Origin: an uncultured Bacteroidales bacterium | GTDB taxonomy: Bacteria > Bacteroidota > Bacteroidia > Bacteroidales > Muribaculaceae | Reading direction: 5' to 3' | Assembly: GCA_947177325.1 (NCBI GenBank) | Contig: CAMWUH010000085.1 | Location: 1 to 8,024 of the forward strand | DNA length: 8,024 nt | In this document: positions 1 through 6,309 of the stretch, piece by piece | Layout: the number at the start of each line of letters is the position of its first letter | How positions within the stretch are numbered: position 1 is the stretch's first letter | The notes under the pieces: model-generated | The model's input: only the letters and a program-made list of their open reading frames with translations | What the model was told of the DNA's origin: nothing | Databases searched by the model: none | Made by a program: the position numbers and the translations under genes

Positions 1-1
1 G

Positions 2-1777
2 ACCAAAGACGCTTTGACCGTCGGCGGCGTTTCTAAAACCGACGATGTGCTCCCCGTGCTTGAATCAACCTATCGTGAACTGCTCCGCGCAGCTCGCGGC
101 GGCTTCACCGTCAGCGAATATGAACGTGCTAAAAGCGAATACCTCTCTCGTTTGGAACGCGCCTACAACAACCGCGCCGACGTTGAAAACAACTCTTATG
201 TTCAGGAATATGTCAACAACTTCCTCACCAACGAGCCCATCCCCTCTATCGAAACAGAATATCAAATCATGCAGCAATGGGTGCCAAACATCCCCTTGCA
301 GATGATCAACCAGGTGCTTCCCGAGCTGGTTACTGAAAACAACCGCGTTGTTCTCGCCATGCTCCCCGAAAAAGATGGCGTTGCTCTCCCCACTCCTGAG
401 CAAATGGCTGAAGTTATCGCTAAAGTTAACGCTGAAGAAATCGAGCCTTACCTCGACGAAGTTAAAGATGAGCCCCTCATCCCCCAACTCCCAGCACCCG
501 GCAAAATCGTCAGCGAGAAACAATGCGACCAATTCGGTGCTACCGTGCTCACACTCTCTAACGGTGTGAAAGTTATCGTTAAACCCACCAAATTCAAAGC
601 CGACGAAATTCTTTTCGAAGCTATTGCCAAAAACGGCATGATGCAAATTGACGACGCTTTGGCTGCCGACGTGAAATTCTTTGACTACGCAGCTTCGCAA
701 GCCGGCCTCGGCACCTACACCTCAACCGACGTTCAGAAATATCTCTCAGGCAAACAAGCCAACATTTCTCCCGAACTCGGCACTACATCACGCTCTATCA
801 CCGGCTTCTCAACTCCCAAAGATCTTCCCACTTTGATGGAACTCATCTACGCCACTTTCACTGAGGTGTCAATCAATGAAGATGAATTTGCCGCTATCCA
901 AAATCGCATGAGTGGCGCTCTTAAAAATCAGGAAAACAACCCCCAATACATCTTCGGCCGCGACTTGATGAAAGCTCTCTTTGAAGCTCCTGCACGTCAA
1001 ACTCTCACCACCGACGACATCGCTGCAGCTACTCGCGAAAACTTCATCAAAATCGCTCACGACATGACCGACAATGCTGCCAACTTCACTTTCGTGTTTG
1101 TAGGCAACATCGACATGGATACATTCCGCCCCTTGGTTGAGCAATACATCGCAACTCTTCCCGCCGACGCTGCTACAGCCGACAAAGAAATTATCGACAA
1201 TCCCCGCTTCGACATGAAGGGCGGCAAAGGCATTGACGAGTTCACTACCAAAATGGAAACTCCTCAAACCTACGTATTCATCGGCTCAATCGCCGAAGTA
1301 CCCTACACCGCTAAAAACCGTGTAGCTGCATCTGCTATGGGTCAAATCCTCTCTAAGCGCCTACTCGAAACAGTTCGCGAAGATATGGGTGCCGTTTACT
1401 CAATCGGCGCTGCCGCCCAGCTCTCTCGCAATCCCGGCAAAAACCTCGCTTTGCAGACTTCTTTCCCCATGAAGCCTGAAATGCGCAAAGAAGTTCTCGA
1501 TTTCATTGAAGCTGAAATCAACCGCATGCAATCAGACATCAAACCTGAAGAGCTCGCCAAAGTAACCGAATTTATGGTTAAAGAAGCCACTGAAGGTAAA
1601 GAAAACAACTCAAGCTGGCTCAACGGTATCACCGGTTTCACCCTCAACGAAGTCGATACTTTCAACGGCGACGTAGATGTAATTCAATCTGTAACTGTTG
1701 AAGACGTTCAAAACCTCGTTAAAGAAATCATCAATCAAGGCAACTATCGCATCGTAACTCTCGACGCCGCTGAATAA
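2..1777 (+). CDS. Large M16 (insulinase/pitrilysin-type) zinc peptidase, C-terminal part only
   Basis: This reading frame is open from the left edge and ends in TAA. The TTG at 14 is not a credible start because the frame continues upstream, so the gene is 5'-truncated by the window. About 591 residues are visible. M16 peptidases cleave peptides in a clam-shell chamber; large bacterial members are usually periplasmic or membrane-attached and have two active-like plus two inactive half-domains. The first ~150 visible residues look like the end of the N-terminal half. A new M16 unit begins near visible residue 180 with the typical 'TLSNGVKVIV' strand. Near residues 459-466 is the Arg/Tyr signature 'REDMGAVYS' found in the C-terminal lobe. 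No HXXEH is visible, as expected if the catalytic unit lies upstream. Family members of this build are around 900 residues or more, so roughly a third is missing. Codon use is strongly biased (AAA, AAC, CTC, CGC), suggesting high expression. A strong terminator follows 31 nt after the stop. The family call is firm; substrate and localisation are not visible. Confidence 0.92.
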   Translation, partial: TKDALTVGGVSKTDDVLPVLESTYRELLRAARGGFTVSEYERAKSEYLSRLERAYNNRADVENNSYVQEYVNNFLTNEPIPSIETEYQIMQQWVPNIPLQMINQVLPELVTENNRVVLAMLPEKDGVALPTPEQMAEVIAKVNAEEIEPYLDEVKDEPLIPQLPAPGKIVSEKQCDQFGATVLTLSNGVKVIVKPTKFKADEILFEAIAKNGMMQIDDALAADVKFFDYAASQAGLGTYTSTDVQKYLSGKQANISPELGTTSRSITGFSTPKDLPTLMELIYATFTEVSINEDEFAAIQNRMSGALKNQENNPQYIFGRDLMKALFEAPARQTLTTDDIAAATRENFIKIAHDMTDNAANFTFVFVGNIDMDTFRPLVEQYIATLPADAATADKEIIDNPRFDMKGGKGIDEFTTKMETPQTYVFIGSIAEVPYTAKNRVAASAMGQILSKRLLETVREDMGAVYSIGAAAQLSRNPGKNLALQTSFPMKPEMRKEVLDFIEAEINRMQSDIKPEELAKVTEFMVKEATEGKENNSSWLNGITGFTLNEVDTFNGDVDVIQSVTVEDVQNLVKEIINQGNYRIVTLDAAE

Positions 1778-1808
1778 TCATCGCCACTGATTGATTTTCC
1801 AATAAGCC

Positions 1809-1846
1809 AAAGCGCCTCGGACATTTCACACGTCCGAGGCGCTTTT
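1809..1846 (+). terminator. Strong intrinsic terminator after the left M16 gene
   Basis: A perfect 14-bp stem (left arm 1809-1822, right arm 1832-1845) closes a 9-nt loop and is followed on the + strand by TTTT, then CATTTTT. It sits 31 nt after the stop codon of the left gene. On the minus strand the run after the stem is only CTTTGG, so it may act weakly in reverse for the convergent operon, but that is inference. The inner stem (CCTCGGAC/GTCCGAGG) recurs as a separate hairpin at 2006-2024. Confidence 0.9.
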
Positions 1847-2005
1847 CATTTTTAACTTCATAAACCCTCCACTCTACCGTTGAACGTGTGGACGATGCTT
1901 AACCCAAAAAGGGGGTCAGTCGCAAAAGGCGGTTGAAATGTTTAAAAAACGAGTAAAGGAATTTGTCTTCACATTGAGCTGCGCAGCAGCGACGTTTATG
2001 CCAAA

Positions 2006-2024
2006 CCTCGGACGCAGTCCGAGG
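2006..2024. repeat. Hairpin sharing its stem with the upstream terminator
   Basis: CCTCGGAC (2006-2013) and GTCCGAGG (2017-2024) form a perfect 8-bp stem with a 3-nt GCA loop. The same two 8-mers form the inner stem of the terminator at 1809-1846. No T-run follows here, so it is not a terminator itself. It is one of several hairpins in the convergent spacer. Confidence 0.55.
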
Positions 2025-2050
2025 ATGTCAAGTCGAGAAGGAGCCGATGA

Positions 2051-2088
2051 GTCCACGCTGAAAGTGTGGACGATGTTGTGCAAACAAC
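2051..2088. repeat. Tandem hairpins, including a second copy of GTGTGGACGATG
   Basis: Positions 2051-2071 form an 8-bp stem (GTCCACGC with GTGTGGAC, one G-T pair, 5-nt loop). Positions 2075-2088 follow at once with GTTGT/ACAAC closed by GCAA, a GNRA-type tetraloop on the + strand. The 12-mer GTGTGGACGATG at 2064-2075 is an exact copy of 1886-1897, where it is also preceded by a TCCAC arm (1868-1872) that can pair with GTGGA. The unit thus appears twice in the spacer, about 178 nt apart. Function is unknown. Confidence 0.5.
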
Positions 2089-2154
2089 GGTCTATTTCAT
2101 ATTTAACAACCGCTTTTTTACATTAACCCAAAAAGGTATATCATGAGCCCGCAA

Positions 2155-3381
2155 CTATAGCAACGTCAACGACGACAAATCGATTGAAGCGGCGAGCGAT
2201 TGCAACTCGGCAGCAGTAACTCTGTTGATTTGCTCAACGATTTCACTCTGCTTAAGCAAATGATTGCAATACAGAACCCTGCGGGCAGCGCCTATAATAA
2301 CGTTATCGGCCATGGCGGCTGACATTGCTATCTGCCCGGCAAACTGACGTTTTGATTTGTCCAAAGCTGCGTCGCTCATTGGTTTGCATGACAAATTGTT
2401 GATTTCGCGCTCTACAATGCGGTGACAGCGACGGCGGTCGGCATCGGAGCAACCATAGTAGATGGTCAGCAACGTTATCGACGAGTAAACTGCAAGCGAC
2501 GACTCAACGGTGTAGACCAATCCGGAACGCTCGCGCATGGCCATGTTCAGTCGTGAATTCATCGACGGACCGCCAAGTATGTTGTTGAAGAGCGAAAGAG
2601 TGGCCGTAGGGTCGCTGTAACTGATGGGGAGCAACGTGCCCTCAACCACATTAGCCTGATAGTTATCATCGCCGCTGTTAACGATTTCAAAACGCTCAGG
2701 CGCTCTGTTAACCGAGGTAGAAGTAGCAACAACCGAGTCGGCGCGCAAATCGAAGTGGCGCTCCACCAATCGGGCCACCCTCTCCGGCTTCACGGGGCCA
2801 CTGTAGAAAGCGACCATGCGCGCCGGCGTGTAAAACGTATTGACAAATCTCATGCAATCTTCGCGCGATAGATTGCGAAGCGTATCATGCGTGCCCAGTA
2901 TGTTGTGGCCTAAGGGAGAACCCTTGAAAATCAGGTCGTCAAATTCGTCGAATACCCTATCGGCCGGTGAATCGAGATAACTGCTTATCTCCTCATCGAC
3001 AATCCGCTGCTCGCGCATGACTTCCTTTTCAGGAAAAATCGGATGGCTTACCAGGTCACCTACCAGCTCAATGGCCCGTGAGGCATAGTCTGGCGGAAAA
3101 GCAGTGTAGACCACGGTTGTTTCTTTCGTAGTGAACGCATTAAGCTCCCCACCGATCTCCTCCATCCTGTTGTTGATAGCCGAAGATGTGCGGCGAGTCG
3201 TGCCTTTGAATAATGTGTGTTCTACGAAATGAGCCAATCCTTCACATCCGGGAAAATCATCGGCCGAACCGGCTCTGACTATTACTCCGAAGTGCTCTAC
3301 GGGCCAGTCAATGGTGCGACACACAAGCCGAAGCCCCGACGGGAGCGTCAGGAGTGTGAAATCTACTGCGGATCGATCCAT
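2155..3381 (-). CDS. Single-unit M16 family zinc peptidase (processing-peptidase-like, M16B)
   Basis: The product is a 408-residue metallopeptidase, the usual size for one M16B subunit, with two homologous lobes. The zinc-binding motif is intact: HFVEH at residues 51-55, with the third ligand probably Glu131 in 'VDEEI', 76 residues after the second His, which matches the spacing of mitochondrial processing peptidase beta. The second lobe carries 'LGGPSMNSRL' (269-278) and the Arg/Tyr signature 'RERSGLVY' (283-290). The beginning 'LLTLPSGLRLV' is typical of full-length family starts and supports the ATG at 3381, which is preceded by a purine-rich AGAAGGAA. No signal peptide or membrane helix is visible, so it is probably cytoplasmic unless exported otherwise. 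Its first 19 bases overlap the end of ispG, implying coupled translation. It is the last gene of the minus-strand cluster. Substrate unknown; partner-dependent activity is possible, since many M16B enzymes work as pairs. Confidence 0.93.
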   Translation of the reverse strand: MDRSAVDFTLLTLPSGLRLVCRTIDWPVEHFGVIVRAGSADDFPGCEGLAHFVEHTLFKGTTRRTSSAINNRMEEIGGELNAFTTKETTVVYTAFPPDYASRAIELVGDLVSHPIFPEKEVMREQRIVDEEISSYLDSPADRVFDEFDDLIFKGSPLGHNILGTHDTLRNLSREDCMRFVNTFYTPARMVAFYSGPVKPERVARLVERHFDLRADSVVATSTSVNRAPERFEIVNSGDDNYQANVVEGTLLPISYSDPTATLSLFNNILGGPSMNSRLNMAMRERSGLVYTVESSLAVYSSITLLTIYYGCSDADRRRCHRIVEREINNLSCKPMSDAALDKSKRQFAGQIAMSAAMADNVIIGAARRVLYCNHLLKQSEIVEQINRVTAAELQSLAASIDLSSLTLL

Positions 3382-5042
3382 TTTCCTTCTGATTTAAGGA
3401 GGACAATCAATCGGTCGAGTGCCTGCTCCGAAGGGATATTTTTCTCAACGCACTCTTTCCCTTTATAAAGACTGACGTTGCCGGCAGCAGCCCCAACGTA
3501 GCCATAATCAGCATCGGCCATCTCGCCGGGACCGTTGACTATACACCCCATTACGCCAATCTTTAATCCCGGCAAATGGGCTGTGGCAGCTTTTATGCGG
3601 TTAACAGTTGATTGTATATCAAAAAGGGTGCGCCCGCAGCCGGGGCAGGAAATAAACTCAGTGTGGGAAAATCTCAGGCGGGCAGCCTGCAAAATTGCCG
3701 GAAGCAATGAAGCTACATCTACTTCCGGATTATCGGTTATCAGCCCCAGGCCGTCATGGAAGCCGTTGAGCAATATGGCTCCGGCATCGGCCGAAGCTGC
3801 TACAACCACCTCCTCAGCCGAAAGACCTGTATAAGCGAGTTGTGGTATCATCTTATTGGCAACACCACTGTCAATCAATCGATGCATGGCCGCTTGAATA
3901 ACGGCGGCCTGATTGACTCGCTTAGATGTTAACACCAATATGCGGTCTCCTGCGCCTTGCGCTTGCTCGACTATGGAGTTGAGCGACCGGTCGCAATCAA
4001 TGTAAACAAGCTGTTGAGGATCGATATCATCAACTCCGAGGGCTATCACCTCTCCCCCGTCTCCGCCACGTCGGCTCTTAGGGATAATCGGGTCAAACCC
4101 GCGGTAGTATTCACCGGCTACAGTTCCTGCCGATGCTACTTTTGCTGTGTGCTCGACAAGACGTCGGGCTACCGGTATCTCCAGTTCCGGGTCTTCCGAG
4201 AGCGACACGCGAATGGTATCGCCTATGCCTTGAAGCAATAGCGCTCCTATACCAAGGGCCGATTTCACCCGGCCATCTTCGCCATTTCCGGCCTCGGTCA
4301 CGCCCAAGTGGAGCGGATAAGCCATCTGCTCACTCTCCATTGCAGCAACCAATCGGCGAACGGTTTCAACCATTACAACAGTGTTTGACGCCTTGATTGA
4401 AATTACAACATTGTTGAAGTCATGGCGCTTGAACACTCTAAGAAACTCCATAGCGCTCTCCACCATGCCTGAGGGGGTATCGCCATATCGGCTCATGATG
4501 CGGTCGCTCAGCGACCCATGATTTACACCAATTCTGATGGCCGTGGAATTAGCCTTGCATAGTTCTATAAACGGCACCAGTCGTGCCTCGATGCGAGCCA
4601 GCTCGGCGGCATACTCTTCATCGGTAAATTTAATTTTCTTGAATGTCCGACCGGGGTCAACGAAGTTGCCGGGGTTAATCCTGACTTTCTCAACGTGGAG
4701 AGCCGCCTCTTCGGCTGCCTTTGGATTGAAATGGATATCAGCTACCAACGGTGCTGAATAGCCTCGTGCTGAGAGTTCGCGGCGGATATTGGCAAGATTG
4801 GCAGCTTCGCGCACACCCTGGGCGGTAAGTCTTACAATACGGCCTCCGGCATCAATTATGCGTGCCGCCTGGGCCACCGAGCCGTCAGTGTCCATAGTCG
4901 AAGTCGATGTCATTGACTGTAATGCTATGGGATTCTCTCCACCGATGTTTACATTGCCGATTTTCACCTCTGAAGCCTTGCGGCGACGATAAGTCAAAGG
5001 CGAATCCGGGCCATTCAATTCATTAGTTGGTTTTAAACTCAT
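3363..5042 (-). CDS. ispG: 4-hydroxy-3-methylbut-2-en-1-yl diphosphate synthase (IspG/GcpE), long form
   Basis: IspG reduces 2-C-methylerythritol 2,4-cyclodiphosphate to HMBPP, the penultimate step of the MEP isoprenoid pathway, using a [4Fe-4S] cluster in the cytoplasm. The 559-residue form starting at 5042 has a TIM barrel (about residues 25-300, with 'KVRINPGN' and 'IRIGVNHGSLSDR'). An inserted middle domain follows (about 305-455). The C-terminal Fe-S domain carries three cluster cysteines and a glutamate, C466, C469, C500 and E507 ('SCPGCG', 'GCIVNGPGE'), spaced almost as in the E. coli enzyme. The ~150-residue insert is the three-domain architecture known from Bacteroidetes, Chlamydiae and plants, as opposed to the ~370-residue E. 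coli form. In-frame ATGs at 5066 and 5111 exist, but 5042 places the conserved 'SEVKIG' strand at the usual distance from the N-terminus. With this start the gene overlaps purE by 20 bp. All catalytic residues are present. Confidence 0.97.
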   Translation of the reverse strand: MSLKPTNELNGPDSPLTYRRRKASEVKIGNVNIGGENPIALQSMTSTSTMDTDGSVAQAARIIDAGGRIVRLTAQGVREAANLANIRRELSARGYSAPLVADIHFNPKAAEEAALHVEKVRINPGNFVDPGRTFKKIKFTDEEYAAELARIEARLVPFIELCKANSTAIRIGVNHGSLSDRIMSRYGDTPSGMVESAMEFLRVFKRHDFNNVVISIKASNTVVMVETVRRLVAAMESEQMAYPLHLGVTEAGNGEDGRVKSALGIGALLLQGIGDTIRVSLSEDPELEIPVARRLVEHTAKVASAGTVAGEYYRGFDPIIPKSRRGGDGGEVIALGVDDIDPQQLVYIDCDRSLNSIVEQAQGAGDRILVLTSKRVNQAAVIQAAMHRLIDSGVANKMIPQLAYTGLSAEEVVVAASADAGAILLNGFHDGLGLITDNPEVDVASLLPAILQAARLRFSHTEFISCPGCGRTLFDIQSTVNRIKAATAHLPGLKIGVMGCIVNGPGEMADADYGYVGAAAGNVSLYKGKECVEKNIPSEQALDRLIVLLKSEGKWIDPQ

Positions 5043-5529
5043 ATTGGATTTGAGCAAGTTCTTCATTAGCTTTGACAATCTTGGCCGACAGCGAGCTGCG
5101 ATAAGCCGCAAAGCGCTCGGCTATGGCTGCATCGGTCAATGAAAGTATTTGCACGGCAAGCACTGCTGCATTCATTGCGGCGTTGATACCTACGGTAGCC
5201 ACGGCTATGCCCGGAGGCATCTGCACAATCGACCAGAGCGCATCTACACCACCCTGCGTCGCGTCCAAAGGCACTCCTATGACCGGTAACTCTGTCGATG
5301 CGGCAATCACTCCCGGCAATGCCGCTGCCATACCGGCGGCTGCGATTATCACTTTGATGCCGCGCGATTTGGCGTTACGGGCAAACTCTTCGACTTCGCG
5401 CGGTGTGCGATGCGCTGACAATGCATTCATCTCAAAAGGCACTTGAAGCTGATTCAAAAAGTCGGCAGCTTTCGACACTACTTTCAAATCGCTCGTGCTG
5501 CCCATTATAATGCTTACTAAGGGAGTCAT
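5023..5529 (-). CDS. purE: N5-carboxyaminoimidazole ribonucleotide mutase (PurE), class I-like
   Basis: PurE converts N5-CAIR to CAIR in de novo purine synthesis, normally with PurK supplying N5-CAIR; purK is not in this window. The 168-residue protein has the phosphate-binding 'MGSTSD' (9-14), the catalytic 'SAHRTP' (His40, equivalent to E. coli His45) and 'ALWSIVQMPPG' (97-107). The segment usually written GGAAHLPG in class I enzymes reads 'GMAAALPG' here, with Ala70 replacing the second conserved His (codon at 5320-5322). The start at 5529 puts the first beta-strand 'VSIIMGS' at the family position; an upstream ATG at 5577 would add an unconserved extension overlapping the PAP2 gene. It lies 34 nt after the PAP2 gene and overlaps ispG by 20 bp. 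Identity is clear from length and motifs. Whether the His-to-Ala change alters the reaction (for example, favouring direct CO2 use) cannot be told from sequence alone. Confidence 0.95.
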   Translation of the reverse strand: MTPLVSIIMGSTSDLKVVSKAADFLNQLQVPFEMNALSAHRTPREVEEFARNAKSRGIKVIIAAAGMAAALPGVIAASTELPVIGVPLDATQGGVDALWSIVQMPPGIAVATVGINAAMNAAVLAVQILSLTDAAIAERFAAYRSSLSAKIVKANEELAQIQYEFKTN

Positions 5530-5563
5530 ATTAGTTATAATTGGTGAGTTAATATAAGCAAGT

Positions 5564-6190
5564 TTAGCCCCAGACAAACACGGGGATACCGATGCATAGC
5601 AGCCCTGTCAGAAATCCTGCGGCTATCTGCGCGGGTGTGTGACAACGAAGCAACAGTCGTGAGGAGGCAACCACTCCGGCTATCATCACGGCCACAATTA
5701 TCCACCACCATTGAGGATGCATTGCCAGATTGCGGGCCGATGCGAATATCGCCATAGCGACCAGGCCTCCCATTGCTGTGGCATGGCCTGAAATCTTCCA
5801 TTTCAGAGTGATAAGCAGATTGATGAATCCGGCTGCCGACGTGCCTGCGAAAAACAGTATCAGCCATGCCGGCGCATGAATCCGATTAAGATAGATTGAC
5901 AAGCCGATGTAGGTTAACGTGGTTATAAAATAGGGGATGACACGGTCGCGACGGTTATCCAAATTGGTCGACTCGATATATTTAATAGCCCGTAAAAAGA
6001 AAATTACGATAATCGGCAACATACACGAGAATGCAAACACAGCTGCAAGCACCATTAATCGCGTTCCCAAGGTGGTAACGTTAAGATAAGTAGCCCACAG
6101 AGCCACTGCTACTACGTATGTTGGCATCAACAAAGGCGAAAAAAGCCCGGAGAAAAAGCGCGCTATCCTGATCAAAGGAGTATTTTCCAT
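5564..6190 (-). CDS. PAP2-family integral membrane phosphatase-like protein
   Basis: The 208-residue protein is mostly hydrophobic, with about six predicted membrane segments. It carries the PAP2 acid-phosphatase motifs: 'NRRDRVIP' (79-86) as motif 1, 'ISGHA' (133-137) as motif 2, and 'SRLLLRCHTPAQ' (177-188) as motif 3 with His184 as the presumed nucleophile. Family members dephosphorylate lipid phosphates such as phosphatidic acid, phosphatidylglycerophosphate or undecaprenyl diphosphate at the membrane. The Asp that normally follows the motif-3 His by four residues is Gln188 here, so activity is less certain. The start at 6190 is preferred over the ATG at 6232: it gives a typical short N-terminus before the first helix and a leader of about 50 nt from the promoter at 6251-6281, whereas 6232 would leave only ~12 nt. 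It heads the PAP2-purE-ispG-M16 block. Fold assignment is good; substrate unknown. Confidence 0.85.
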   Translation of the reverse strand: MENTPLIRIARFFSGLFSPLLMPTYVVAVALWATYLNVTTLGTRLMVLAAVFAFSCMLPIIVIFFLRAIKYIESTNLDNRRDRVIPYFITTLTYIGLSIYLNRIHAPAWLILFFAGTSAAGFINLLITLKWKISGHATAMGGLVAMAIFASARNLAMHPQWWWIIVAVMIAGVVASSRLLLRCHTPAQIAAGFLTGLLCIGIPVFVWG

Positions 6191-6250
6191 AAATTCAGTT
6201 TGTTTCGATAAAAGCCGGCCATCACTTGACATAGCCCGCTAAAGCAGGGT

Positions 6251-6281
6251 CAAATTTACCACTTTTTTTTCGTTGTTCAAA
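6251..6281 (-). promoter_or_regulatory. Bacteroidetes-type housekeeping promoter upstream of the PAP2 gene
   Basis: Read on the minus strand, TTTG (6281-6278) is followed after exactly 19 nt by TAAATTTG (6258-6251). This matches the Bacteroides primary sigma consensus of a -33 TTTG and a -7 TAnnTTTG. The spacer includes an A8 tract. Transcription would begin near 6243-6246, giving a leader of about 50-55 nt to the ATG at 6190. It lies in the only sizeable gap in the minus-strand cluster, so the downstream four genes could be expressed independently of rpoN. Confidence 0.62.
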
Positions 6282-6309
6282 ATCTCCGGCTAAAAAAGCC
6301 CCCCGGCCA

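Larger units (their letters stand above)
1899..2136. repeat. Direct repeats bracketing an inverted-repeat-bounded segment (possible miniature element)
   Basis: The 14-mer TTAACCCAAAAAGG occurs identically at 1899-1912 and 2123-2136. Just inside lies a 12-bp inverted repeat with one G-T mismatch: AAAAGGCGGTTG at 1924-1935 and CAACCGCTTTTT at 2107-2118. The enclosed ~170 nt contains a palindrome (GCTGCGCAGC, 1978-1987) and further hairpins. This arrangement resembles a small non-autonomous element with terminal inverted repeats, but a 14-nt target duplication would be long, and the direct repeats do not abut the inverted repeats. A structured RNA or general regulatory repeat is an alternative. 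It lies in the 377-nt spacer between convergent genes (1778-2154). The only ORF in it (1938-2126) shows no credible coding features. Confidence 0.4.

Noticed and set aside
65..700. 211-codon minus-strand ORF opposite the left M16 gene
   Set aside because: It is an antisense shadow produced by the strongly biased codons of the real gene; its composition (rich in Phe, Val, Gly, His) is not protein-like.
1938..2126. 62-codon + strand ORF in the convergent spacer
   Set aside because: It runs straight through the palindromes and hairpins, has no good ribosome site or recognisable domain, and its length is plausible by chance; repeat DNA explains it better.
5023..5111. Longer IspG N-terminus starting at 5111 or 5066
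   Set aside because: The extra residues are out-of-frame purE sequence with no family counterpart; 5042 fits the usual IspG N-terminus.
5535..5867. 110-codon minus-strand ORF overlapping the PAP2 gene in another frame
   Set aside because: The PAP2 frame carries conserved motifs across this stretch; the alternative is Arg/Ser/His-rich shadow sequence.
6235..6249. Small hairpin (CCCGCT / AGCAGGG with a bulge) after rpoN as a terminator
   Set aside because: The stem is short and bulged, no T-run follows on the minus strand, and it lies just downstream of the probable transcription start of the next gene.
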